From Isochrysis galbana (lineage: Eukaryota; Haptophyta; Isochrysidales; Isochrysidaceae), in contig CM030934.1 of NCBI GenBank assembly GCA_018136815.1, positions 6,371,698-6,435,697 on the forward strand: 64,000 nucleotides of DNA, read 5' to 3'. The notes beneath the pieces are model-generated. The model was given only the letters and a program-made list of their open reading frames with translations. It did not search any database and had not been told where the DNA came from. This document shows, piece by piece, positions 51,571-61,822 of this stretch. The first letter of the stretch is position 1. Each line of letters opens with the position of its first letter. The translations under genes and the position numbers were made by a program.

Positions 51571-52689
51571 ATGGTGGCGAGGCTGGGCTGGCGCGCTCTG
51601 TCGAGAGGGCATGGCGCCGGACGAGCCTTGGAGATCGGGCCGCTCACGCGAGGGATCCACAGCCTGCCGTCTGTTGTATCTGGCTCGCCGCCAACGGCGA
51701 GCGTCACGCACGCCACGCGCGAGGACGCCCTCGCCCAGCTCTCGCCTGTTGAGCGAATAAGAGAAATGCGCCATTTCTGGATGGGGCTCGGCATCACAGA
51801 CCAACTCGCCAAGAAGATGGCGAGGCAGAGCGCCGAATTTGGCAGGGTGTGGAGCAACCCGCCAGCGTTGCTCCACAGACTAAATGCTATGCAGACAGCC
51901 ATCCCGATGCTGAACCTGGCAACTATTCTTGACCAAACTCCTGGCCTGCTTCTGTACCGCCCCGAGCGGCTGTGCGAGAAATTGACCGAGCTTTCGACGC
52001 TACTCCCAGGAGCCGATGTGCTCAAGATGGTATCGGTTGCTCCAGACGTGCTCCAACGGGACATGTCGAAGGTAGCTGCTCGGATCAGCTCGCTGCGAGC
52101 CCTTTCGCGAGGTGACGTCTCCGAGCTCATCGCTGAGCATCCGCAACTGCTACGAATGAATGAGTTTGCGCTGTGCGATCGCGTAGCAGTCTTAACACGC
52201 GCCTATGGTGCTGTCTTGTTACAGCGCATCCCGCGGGCTCGTCTGGCTGCGCTGTTGCAGTTCTCTTCCAATCGTCTTAAACGGCTTGAGTACCTTAGTG
52301 CAATCTATCCAGGAGTCCGTGGACGAGTTTCGGACATGAAGTTGCTGCGCATGTCGACCGTCAATTTCCAGAAGGGCTTCAAACCACGCCGTATGACACC
52401 GCAACGATTGACTGCTGCAAAGAGCACACGGTCGCTAGGGCCTAGACAGCCCATTTACAAGGTTCCGGCTGGCGCGAACGTCTTCAGGCTTGGCGAACGC
52501 CATCTCAAAGAATGGCGGGAAAATATCGCACATGAGAGGCAGCTCATGCTTGAGAGTGGTAGCGGCTCGTCTCACGCCATCTTTCCAAGAAGGAACCAGG
52601 GCCGTAGGCCCACTGAACGGCATCCGGATTTCGCGCGGAGCAGTGGCCCTGTGCCTATAGTGGCATCTTCATCGTTGCCCGTTGACTAG
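51571..52689 (+). CDS. mTERF-family protein (organellar)
   Basis: mTERF proteins bind organellar nucleic acid and control transcription, splicing or ribosome assembly. Single exon, 372 aa from ATG 51571, chosen because it opens a typical organelle presequence (MVARLGWRALSRGHGAGRAL). The body is a series of about 30-residue mTERF helical repeats with Leu/Pro spacing: LNLATILDQTPGLLLYRPER, LPGADVLKMVSVAPDVLQRD, SRGDVSELIAEHPQLLRMNE and RLKRLEYLSAIYPGVRG. The C-terminal 120 residues are basic and unrelated. The frame is open upstream to 51283 but overlaps the OS-9 5' region, which argues for the later start. Mitochondrial versus plastid targeting cannot be told; the simple leader favours mitochondria. 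Confidence 0.85.
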   Translation: MVARLGWRALSRGHGAGRALEIGPLTRGIHSLPSVVSGSPPTASVTHATREDALAQLSPVERIREMRHFWMGLGITDQLAKKMARQSAEFGRVWSNPPALLHRLNAMQTAIPMLNLATILDQTPGLLLYRPERLCEKLTELSTLLPGADVLKMVSVAPDVLQRDMSKVAARISSLRALSRGDVSELIAEHPQLLRMNEFALCDRVAVLTRAYGAVLLQRIPRARLAALLQFSSNRLKRLEYLSAIYPGVRGRVSDMKLLRMSTVNFQKGFKPRRMTPQRLTAAKSTRSLGPRQPIYKVPAGANVFRLGERHLKEWRENIAHERQLMLESGSGSSHAIFPRRNQGRRPTERHPDFARSSGPVPIVASSSLPVD

Positions 52690-53002
52690 CCCAAGCCAAA
52701 GGTATGCCGTGATTGTGACGTGGAAGAGCGAGGATTCGGTCTAGGAAGTTGTGGTATGTTATATGCTGTCATATGCCGCACGTTTGAGCTTATCGAGTTA
52801 GGTGGGTAGTAAGCAGTGTGGTTGTGTGTGGGTGGGCAGCATGCGACGATCCTGATGCGGAAAGCGGGCAACATGAGACATTGAACTATGCCCGAGTGCG
52901 AACGCGAGAATGGCAGCCCATCCCGGTGGGCGGTTGGTCTCTTTCTTGGCTCTCTGTCACTCGTCAAGGGTCCCTTCTTGTCCTTGTCCGGGCCAAAGCC
53001 CA
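52690..53002. other. Downstream of the mTERF gene
   Basis: No supported feature. Confidence 0.45.
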
Positions 53003-53270
53003 ACTAACTTCATAGTCAGTTGCCATGGAGCGCGCCGGCGCTCCCCACCCTCCTCTCCTTCGGCCCCCCGCCGAGGGCGGCACCCCAGTGCCCATGGAGC
53101 AGCCGCTGTCGAAGCAACCGCGTCCGCCGTCCGGGGCCGAACAGGTGCGTGCGACTCCGGTCGCGCCACGCGGCCCGTGGCTCCGGCCACACCACACAAG
53201 ACAGCCATGTTAGCCCCCCCCCGGAAGACTGCAGGCTGCAAACCACAACCACAACACACGAACGACAGGC
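53003..53270 (+). pseudogene. LINE ORF1-like start (MERA...SKQPRPPSG)
   Basis: The hairpin CAACTAACTTCATAGTCAGT then TGCCATGGAGCGCGCC is the same as at 6918-6955 except for single changes. The frame reads MERAGAPHPPLLRPPAEGGT, PVPMEQPLSKQPRPPSGAEQ and stops at about 53213. Sequence after that differs from the other MERA copies. Confidence 0.55.
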
Positions 53271-53299
53271 TCACACAGCACACAACCGATCTAGGCCTG

Positions 53300-53395
53300 A
53301 GCGAAAATATGTAGTAGTACTTATTTTTCTACATATTTGGGTGGGCTTTCGGCGAATACATATTTTTACATATTTACTACTTATTTGGGAGCGCG
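53300..53395. repeat. TACATATTTGGG element remnant
   Basis: TTTTTCTACATATTTGGGTG, GGCGAATACATATTTTTACA, CTACTTATTTGGG: degenerate family member matching 3420-3490. Confidence 0.6.
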
Positions 53396-54119
53396 AGCCG
53401 CCGTGCCGCCCCGTGCGGCAGGGGGGGACAGCGAGGCAGGAGGCAGGGGGCAGGGGGCGTGCGATGGCCCCAGGTGAGCAGCCTGGCTGCGCTGCTAGCC
53501 CCATTTGTGGTGCGACGCGCGCGGAAGCATGGCCACTCACCAGGCTCCCTTCCCCTCGCCACGCAGGTTCGCGCTATTCCAAGCGGCTGACAGCATCGCG
53601 CGCAAGCAGCAATGGGGCCCAAGAAGATGACGTTGATGCGCACGCTGGAAGGGCGGCTGGGACAGAGGGCGATGGCGAGGGTCGCGCAAAGAAATGGTTC
53701 TGCACCACCTTATCCGTTATCTGTGCGTTTCCGAGAGCGCCGCTCCTCCTCCGCTCGAGAGATGCCCTCGTCAATCTTCAGCCCGCGTGCGCGCCACCAC
53801 GGGTAGATCCGTTGGAAGAAAAAAAAATCTTCTTAAAAATTCCGCTACGTGCACGGCGTGAGGCAGTTTGCTAGTGTACCTCCCTGCTACCCAACCTTAA
53901 CCCCTAGTAACCCCCTTTCACCTTCCCCAGTTCCCTCTTTAGCGGAGAAGCTGGTTCCAGGGAGGCCGCGCGCGCTGCTTCGGCCGGGAGCTGGAGAGAA
54001 GGGGGTGGGAGACTGTGGCTCGTCTCTTGGTCTAATTCTGATTCGGACTCTTCTCATTGGTATAACGTGAGATCTTGATTTATGTTCCGATGTGATTCCT
54101 ATTAAGGGATCTGGCTACC
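53396..54119. other. Intergenic and LINE 3' UTR region
   Basis: No gene supported between 53396 and about 53880. The remainder is probably 3' UTR of the LINE remnant that follows on the minus strand. Confidence 0.45.
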
Positions 54120-54930
54120 CTAGGTGATGTTCCGTATATCCAGGCCTCTCGCCGCCTGCAAGAGGTCCCCTGATGCTTCTAGGTTGAAATCCTTGTCTAT
54201 AGTGTATAGAGGGCTTATAATTTTCCGAATGTGTTTGTTGCTCGGGGCGTTTAGCCCCATGTTCTCGCGTTGTTTTTTTAACCTCTGGAAGAACCCGACC
54301 TTCGCCGTTACTAATAAGTGGTATCTCGTAAAGATCGCTCTTAAGATAGTCCTGACGGACCTACCGTCCGCGTTGCCATATTGAATGTTGTAAAAGTCCG
54401 TGAGGATGTATCTCCACGCTAGGATACCTCAGTACCCCGAGGAGGGATGCGGTCTGTCTACCTGGTAGCAAAAGAGACGCTGTGCTAATTCAGAGCCCGG
54501 CCTTAGATTCATCCCCAGAAGTCCTTCTATGAATTCGAAAATGGGCTCCGTCGCGATGCACGTGGCTATGTGGGTAGAGCTCTCGGGGGCTATGCCGCAA
54601 AAGCGGCATGTCGGATCGTCGGCGAACCGGTTCGCCGTAGCTATTCTCCTATGCAGGACGTGTTTGAAGTGCATATATGAGTCTCTTGGCGTTAAAAAGT
54701 TGTATTTGTATAGCTGAGATACTTGTTTCCATTTCCCGGAGAGGTCCGGCAATCGTTTTTCCCACCTCAATGTGGATTTTTGCTTCTTTGTTTTCCTCAT
54801 TGCAAGAAATGCTTTAGTCAGCGCCTTGACGTTAACATCCTCCAGGGATTTATGCGCGTCTTTGCATGCGTATTCTAGCTTGTGGAATCGGGTACGCCAT
54901 CTCGGCCGGGCCGTCGTATGCTCGGCCCCA
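54120..54930 (-). pseudogene. LINE reverse transcriptase C-terminal domain
   Basis: The minus strand encodes FHKLEYACKDAHKSLEDVNV, KKQKSTLRWEKRLPDLSGKW, TPRDSYMHFKHVLHRRIATA and CRFCGIAPESSTHIATC, the thumb and zinc-knuckle end of a non-LTR reverse transcriptase. After an in-frame TGA (54429-54431) it continues ILAWRYILTDFYNIQYG, matching LLAWRYIITDFYRIHYD at 41230, and ends at 54120. The polymerase core is missing; the copy is 5'-truncated where it meets the PiggyBac-like gene near 54930. Confidence 0.82.
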
Positions 54931-54932
54931 TT

Positions 54933-55889
54933 TCAGCGGAGTGTATAAGTCGTCCGGTGTTGGCTGTGGGTTGGCCCTCTCATGGATATGGGGCTGTTGA
55001 GGAAGAGCATGCAAAAGAAGAAGTCGACGTCGAGCAGGGTGATGGGCTTGGAGAGCATGTACGCCTCGATGCCGCAAGCCAGCAACCAGCCCTTGTATTT
55101 GTTGCTGTTCCTCACGAGCTCCTCGCGGAACGCCTTCGTCAGGAACTTCTCGAACCACCTGAAGGGGTGAGCCGAAGCAGACAACCCCACAGCTGCACTG
55201 GGAGTGAAGGCTGTTTCGGCACCGGCATACTCGGGCCGGCTGATCTTTGACGGGTCGACGGCCTCCCACTTCCACTCCTTCTTCTTCTTCTTGTCCGCCT
55301 GCGTCGCGCGGCGCCGCCCTCCGACCAGTGCTCCTTCTCGCGACCCGCTCGCACCTCCCCCTCCTGCCTCAGGGAGCATGTTCTTGAGGAGAAAGGACAC
55401 ATCGACGGGCACGCACTCGTCCAAAGCCACGCACAAGGCCGACGCGTGCTCGGCCTTGCTTCGACCGTGGGGTGCTGCCAGCCCTCGTGCACGCAGGTGG
55501 AATTGCAGGTCGGTCTTCTTCATCTTGGCCACTTCACAAGCTCTCATGTCCTCCATGGCCATGGCGCGGTGCAACACCTCTGCAGGCACCACCGGGGGGG
55601 GATGAGCTGTCTCCTCTCCCTCAACGTCGTCGCATTCAGGATGCAACCCCCCTTCCTGCTGCAGCCCTTCCTCTGCCTCGCCGCCATCGTCTCCTTCGCT
55701 AGTAGCGCCCTCGTCGCCTGCCTCCTCGCCCCCCTCACTCGCCGACCCATTCTCCTTAGAACTCGATTCGTCGTCCGAGTCGGCGGCCGTGAGGAGGCAG
55801 TCCGCCTCGTCGTCGGACGGGAGCTGCACCCGCTCTTGGTCGTCCAAGTCGCAGTCATACTCCCCTCCCCACTCCCCCAAGTGCGCCAT
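54933..55889 (-). pseudogene. PiggyBac-like transposase N-terminal part with SAP domain, truncated
   Basis: 318-aa frame from ATG 55889. Residues 1-110 are acidic (Asp/Glu/Gly/Ser-rich). MKKTDLQFHLRARGLAAPHG plus RSKAEHASAL is a SAP DNA-binding motif. Then HPFRWFEKFLTKAFREELVR, NSNKYKGWL and ITLLDVDFFFCMLFLNSPI match the start of the PiggyBac transposase (DDE_Tnp_1_7) domain. The catalytic Asp triad would lie further on but the frame ends at 54933, where the LINE remnant begins, so a LINE insertion probably removed it. Domesticated PGBD-like use is possible; loss of the catalytic part makes transposition unlikely. Confidence 0.72.
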
Positions 55890-55930
55890 CGCGCGCGCGG
55901 GGCCGCGGGGCGGGGCGGGGGGCGGGGGGC

Positions 55931-55954
55931 GGGGGGGGGGGGGGGGGGGGGGGG
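55931..55954. repeat. Poly(G) run, 24 nt
   Basis: Lies 42-65 bp upstream of the PiggyBac-like ATG; sense strand poly(C). Confidence 0.9.
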
Positions 55955-56148
55955 ACGCCTCGACAGCAAAAAATTACGTCGCCTTTTCATCGGGTTTTGA
56001 GTCCAATATTTCTTGTGGACGCCCCTTCCCCCCGAAGCCCTCGTGTAAAACCGCTGTGGAGAAGCACCTGTTTAGGTGCTTCGCCCCGGCAGTAAGGAGT
56101 TAAAAGCCCGACCGGGTGCGCAGGCGGGGCGTCCGGCATAGCAGCCCT

Positions 56149-56202
56149 TGCCCCCCCCCCCCGCCTCTCATCTCTGCCGCTCGCCTCTCCCCCCCCCCCC
56201 TT
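56149..56202. repeat. Poly(C) tracts upstream of the antiporter
   Basis: Runs of about 13 C at 56149-56161 and 12-13 C at 56188-56200 on the sense strand, followed by CT repeats to 56285. Confidence 0.85.
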
Positions 56203-56318
56203 CTGCGAGCTCTCTCTCACGTAGATTTCTCTCTTTCTTAACACCTCCTGCCCTTCTCGGCCCTTTCTCTCTCTCTCTCTCTCCCCTCCCCCTCCGCTCG
56301 CTCCCGCCCTTCAGGGCG

Positions 56319-59300
56319 ATGCGGCAGCGCGCCGTGCTGTTCGGCACGCTCGCCTCTCTGGCGAGGCAAGGGGGCGCGGAGCTGGGGTCGGGCGCGGAGG
56401 AGCTGTACAGCCGCATCGGTCAGAGTCACCACTCGCCGCCCCGCGAGCTCTTCCTTGCCACAGAGACGTCTGCTGCCGTGCTGCCAAGCGCAGACCACCT
56501 GAGACTTGCCCTCCCTCTCCCTCCTCTTTTTCCCAGGGCTCGAAACGAATGGGACGGATAGATCGTCTGGTGTACCTCTTCGCAGCGGCGCTTGGCCCTC
56601 CATGAGCCTCGAGCGGGCTGGGATGTGGGACGATCTGGCCAGCGGCGAGGATCCTGCTGAGCAGGGCAGCGGCGAGGCTGGCAGCGGCGAGGCACTTTGG
56701 CCGAAATCCCGACCGGCGCCAGCGGCGATGGAGTCGATGCACCGCACCTCGGACTCATCCACTGCGCAGCCCGCTACGCCCGAGAAGCCGCAGTGCACGG
56801 CTACTGCTGGGCTAATGCACTGTTGGAAGAGTGGCTGTGTTGCGTACTGCTTCTCTGAGATTTCCGGAGCGCTCCTCATGCTCTTCATTGCTGGGATGTC
56901 GGCGCATACATTCGGCAATCTACTCGCAGGGTTTGGCTTTCCAGCGATCACCATCTTCCTCTTCTTCGGCATCGTTCTGGGACCATATGGCACAAACGTG
57001 GTGGGAAAGGATGACTCGCGGAAGCTGACTTGGTGCGATGCTCTCATGCTTTTTTTCGCGTCACGTCGCCTGGATGTTGCCAAAGGGCTCGTGCTGCCGC
57101 AAGGTTAGCAGGTGACGTCCACACCCATGCCTACCCTCCAGGTTCAATGATGTTGCTCTCGGATTCATTGGATTGTCCGCCGGCGGCAAGTTGAACCTGA
57201 ACGATGTGCGCGAAAATATCGGAACTGCAATGCGGCTTCTGCTCTCTCTTGTCCTTGTCACGTACGTTGGGTCCATATCTGCCACGCTTCTATTCGGTCC
57301 CACGTTTCTTCCTTTTCTGCGCGAAGTGGACTTTCCTCAGCGGCTATCAGCTGCCCTGCTCATCGCATGCTTGGCGGTGGCACGCTCACCCTCGTCCGCT
57401 ATTGCACTCATCGAAGAGCTCAATGCTCACGGCCCTTTCACGACAACCATCCTAACGGTCACAGTGCTGATTGACGTGGTGGTCGTCATGCTATTTGCTA
57501 TGACCCAGCTTTTTGTAAGCCTGCTCATGAGCGAGGGAGGCTCCGGGTCTCATGAGAGTGGCGCAGAGCTGCTCAGTCACTTCCTGCAGCAGACCATAAC
57601 GTCTGTCATCTTAGGAGTTCTCATTGGCTTCGCCTTGCCGTGGATATATTCGTGTGAAATGCCGGCGGACAGATCCAACCGCGTGGGGCGATCGGGTAGC
57701 GCTGTGGTGATCTTGGCAGTGTTGTACGGTGGCGTGAGCACCCTCGTGGTGCTGCTTCAGCGGCTCGTCTTTTTGGCTTCGTCGTGGGCTCTCTTCCTTG
57801 ACGAGAAATACGAGGAAGAGTCATCGGGATGGTCAATCCAAAACCCATTGATATGCTGCATGGTGGCAGGCTTCATCACGTGCAACTTCACTAGTGCGGG
57901 CCACGCGTTTCACACGTCCGTCCACGATCTTTCAGGGCCAATCTACCTCCTTTTTTTCACCTTCACCGGGATGAACCTTGATATGGGGGTGCTGTGGCGG
58001 AACCGCTCCGCATGCGTGCTGCTATTTGGCTCGCGAACGCTCTGCATTGTTGCCGCTTCTAAGCTTGGTGGGCACCTGAGTCGTCAGCCACCGGAGTACA
58101 CCGATCGCTATTGGATGACTCTCCTCACCCAAGCGGGCGTGACTCTTGGCCTAGCGCAGGCCGTTGCCCCGCACTTCGCGTGGGGTCCAGACTTCTCTGC
58201 ATGCATCGTCGCTCTCGTCGTGTGCAACCAAGTCGTTGGCCCACCACTATTCAAAATGGCAATCAAATTGGTCCAGGAAGACAATGAGGGCTACGACCCG
58301 AAGCAAGCGGGCGGACCGCGCTTTCGAAATCTTGGCAACGTCAGGCAGCTGGGAAGGCCCAAGCCTCGTGGTGCGCTTTGCATCATCTCGAAGGGCGAAC
58401 AGGCGAGTGCCAGACGCATCGGCTTGTGGCCCTATCTGGTGTTTGCTTGCACAACGCCAAGACACATGTTCATGCATCCCCGCCTCCCACAACCGTCCGC
58501 ACCTGAACTGTCGCTCTCAATGATCAATGCTTGTGTCGCCACGACCTCCCATCTCAACTAGGTTGGGGAGGCAGTGACTCATCGGCTACGAGAGCTCAAG
58601 TGGGAGGTTCTCGTGGCTGACGAGAGCTTCGCGGTGACAACAAATGCAGCCGAGTCAAAACTCCTTGAGCGTCGATCACGCCAGCACATCATCGCACTGC
58701 CAGATAAGTTGCAGCGCGAGATGCTCGCACGTGGTGGCGCAGCCGGCATCGCTCTCAAGCCGTGGGAGAAATTGGTCCCTCACCGGTCATTGCCGACGAT
58801 GCCCAAGATAGCCTCAGAGGGCTTGCTCAGCAATGCGATTGGGAAGCCCCCTACCAGCGTGTCTATCGACCTCGGCGGCGAGTCGCTGGCCTCTCTAGTC
58901 GAGAGCCTGCCTTCGGGTGTGGGTCCCTGTCTGCGCTTGCCTCCTGCAGTGAGCGCATCATCCGAGTCAAGTGTCGCAGAAGGCGTCGCAACGCCGGCGG
59001 CGGGGCCGAGCGTATCCACGGCACTCGAGGGGTTGCAGACCCCTGCGAACGAACCCTCGCAGCCACCTCCGGCGACAACACAACCGCCAAGCCGTCCACA
59101 GCTCCCAGACTATTCACGGGCCAGCAAGGCTGGAGCACGACGTTACGCTTCTATGGGTACGAACAAATTTCCCGCATCCAGTTTTGGTGGGAATCTGGCA
59201 AGTGAACTGGGCGAGACGGTTAGGCAGCAAGATGCACAGATCTACGCGCAAACGATGCGTTTGCTCTGGCTGGCGGCTGGCATGAAGAATCTGGACGTTA

Positions 59301-60386
59301 TCATCGTCATTCTGAAGACGGACCGCGAGGTACTCGATGTATGCAGGATGATCAGCGAAATGATGCCTATGATAGAACAATCTCGCAAGCGCACTTGGTC
59401 AGACCCTCCCCAGCTCGTGGTTTCCTTGCAAGACGAGAACCTCCTCAATCTTTTGCCCAACACACCCAAGCCACTCGTTATTGGACCCGCTATGGCCGTG
59501 CCTCGGCTCATCTGCGAGGTATGCTGCGCTCGTGGAATAGGCTCTTTCATTTCAAGGCACAGATTCCCAGGCTTAGCCTCAGTCAATCTAGGTCTTCTGC
59601 CTCTGCAGCGCCATCTCGGCATTTGCCCCTTGTACACCAAGCTCCCTCCAATGTTGAGAATGTAGCATCTTCGTCACACGCAGCGGAATCCACTCACCTT
59701 AGCTTCTTGAAAAGCCGCCTTCATATCTGGCCTCTTTCACGTAAGTCCCATGACACCGCTGGCCTGTTTAGGTACTTCACCCAACCGCGCATTACACCGG
59801 TACCTTTGAGTCATCGCCGCTGGACAATCCGGACGCAATGAGTGACGTCTCCGACGAAACAGGTCGCTCAAGAGAACACCGCTCGATCAATTCGTCGCTC
59901 CGCAGCTCGATCAATTCGTCGCCTCGTAGAAGAGGAGCCTCGCCGAGCACATCCAAGTCTTCGACCGCGGACGCCACAGGTGCTGAGGCGGCCCCCACCG
60001 AATCTCCCGTGCCATCCCATATGGGTACGTGGACCGAGGGTCTGATGAGGAGAGCAAAAGTTGGCCTTGCACCTCCACCCATCTCTACGAACCGGACACT
60101 CTCAGAAGGTGAACAAGAAGGAGGGCTCGACGGCGGGCTCCCGACATCGGAAGCTCTTCCTAAGGCAAACACCCCCGCGGGGTCTGCCTTGACGCCCCGT
60201 GCGGAGATAGGAGCTGCAGGCGGTGGGAGTGAAACTCCAAGCACCGGTGGGGCATGCACCCCACGTGCGGTAGCATGCAGCCCACGAGAGGTGCCTGCGG
60301 CACTTGTTCGCGCGAGAAGTGCAAGACGTGAAGGACCCGATAGTCCTAGCCGGTCAGGCTCCCGCTTCGAAATGGAGCTTTTATAG
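56319..60386 (+). CDS. Monovalent cation/H+ antiporter, KefC/CPA2 type
   Basis: Membrane exchanger of K+ or Na+ for H+. Exons 56319-56418, 56537-57032, 57142-58339, 58562-59518 and 59772-60386 join in phase to give 1121 aa; the third donor (58340) is the least certain. The first membrane helices read ISGALLMLFIAGMSAHTFGN, FPAITIFLFFGIVLGPYGTN; after the splice WFNDVALGFIGLSAGGKLNL, LSAALLIACLAVARSPSSAI and LTVTVLIDVVVVMLFAMTQL follow. Further helices include LSGPIYLLFFTFTGMNLDMG and TLLTQAGVTLGLAQAVAPHF. The cytosolic part (LRELKWEVLVADESFAVTTN; LDVIIVILKTDREVLDVCRM; PPQLVVSLQDENLLNLLPNT) resembles a degenerate RCK/TrkA-N regulatory domain. The final 200 residues are Ser/Pro/Thr-rich. C-tracts lie 120-170 bp upstream. 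Confidence 0.86.
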
Positions 60387-61425
60387 CGAAATCGAACCCG
60401 ACCGCTCTGAGGCGATACCTATCGCGTCATAGTCACTTAGTCGCCCTATCCCCCGCCTTTGACATGCCGCGGATCTTTTGCAAGGTTTCCACGTCCATCT
60501 ATATGACTTGCACAGGCTAGACTTCGCATGATGCCACCCGCCAGGTACCATGCCTTCGTGTTGACGCGCCTCTGCAGCAGCTGGGGGCTTGGAAACAGTG
60601 CCGTTACCGTACCGTGCTTTGTTCTCAATTTTCCTCCTACAAGGCCACTTCTTCCAAGCAAGCAAGCCATCCACAATTGTATCTATGCTTAAGTCTTAAC
60701 CATGCTATCCTTACGTCTCCAGACATCTCTGTGCTTTTCCGACTTCATTCCGTCTTTTCGGTTGGCCTTTGTGTCGATACACGGTGTCGCCTGTGTTTTG
60801 TGCTCTAACTTGAAACTTCTCTATGTGTTGCATGGATCCATAATATACACCTTATGATATTCTCACCGCACACGCGGCCGTGGACCCACTAACACTAATT
60901 TCACGAAGCAAATTTTCTATACCCCCCCCCCCCCCCGCCATCAGGCGACTCCCCCCGTGCACCACTAGGGGGATACGGGTGAAGGCCGATCAAGTAAACC
61001 CGAATCTGTTGCTGTTGTGATTTGACATGGATGGATCATTTATTGTTAATTCAATCATTTCACATTTCGTGTAGATATCTGAGGCCAACTCTTTGAACTT
61101 GTCCCCTGCTGCATTGCGCAGTTCATGGCTTTGTGCAGTCCCCGGCTTCCGATCTCAAGCTCCCAAACATCATGAATTCTGAATACGCACGTCTCTCAGG
61201 CAATGTGTGACGACTCCAATGAGGCACAAGACTGGCGGGACCGAGTCCTCGAGGCGATTTAGCACATAAGTTGATGAGCTGCCGCGTGACTCTCAAGACC
61301 ATGAGATCGTGCTCCGTTGCGAACGATGTGAATGCACTAGTGATTGCATTGGCGCTCAGTTGGGGAGGCACAGGCCATGACGCTTTGATGAGTCGATTCG
61401 AGTTCCAGACGAGCTTGCGCTCGGT
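60387..61425. other. Intergenic region with a retroposon fragment
   Basis: 60850-60985 matches the AT-rich end and first blocks of the palindrome-rich retroposon (ATGATATTCTCACCGCACAC, CGACTCCCCCCGTGCACCAC). It breaks off at GGTGAAGGCC. A minus-strand frame at 61123-61371 is not recognisable. Confidence 0.6.
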
Positions 61426-61722
61426 CTAGTTGTCCTTCTCAATGATGAGGGGCCCGACGTTGTCACCGGTGGCCTCATTGTGCTTGACATGTGCGCCGTT
61501 GCACATGGGAAACGTGTCCGATTTCCAGCAGCGGCACATCACGGCCTTCTTGCCCTTCATCTCGGACACTTTGAGCTCATTGACCACCTTCGGGTTCTCT
61601 TTGTCGATGCTCTCGTTGATGACGGACATGCGCACGGCGGTAGCGCGACCAGCAGGCGCAATGCCAAGCTGGAGGCCCGAGGCAACAGCGGCTGAGGCAC
61701 AGAAGAGTCCGAGCACGCGCAT
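61426..61722 (-). CDS. CDGSH (NEET-type) iron-sulfur protein with plastid-type presequence
   Basis: Small [2Fe-2S] protein of the NEET family, involved in iron/ROS balance. 98 aa from ATG 61722, chosen because it opens a signal-like segment ([20 protein letters not shown]) followed by [12 protein letters not shown], the bipartite layout used for import into secondary plastids. The cluster motif is [16 protein letters not shown]: Cys-x-Cys, Ser, Pro-x-Cys and His are kept, but the Asp of the CDGSH name is Asn here. [18 protein letters not shown] closes the family fold. Overall it resembles plant NEET. The frame is open upstream to 61821, which would hide the signal peptide and is less likely. 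Confidence 0.88.
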   Translation of the reverse strand: MRVLGLFCASAAVASGLQLGIAPAGRATAVRMSVINESIDKENPKVVNELKVSEMKGKKAVMCRCWKSDTFPMCNGAHVKHNEATGDNVGPLIIEKDN

Positions 61723-61822
61723 GCTTGTTGGTCGACGGCGGATGTGGCTCGCTCGCTCGGCGTCTGGCTGAAGCTCGGCCTGCGAGGTCAGAGGTCCGTC
61801 AAGAGACACAAGTATATTCAAA

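Noticed and set aside
56238..57083. 281-codon minus-strand frame
   Set aside because: Antisense to antiporter exons 1-2.
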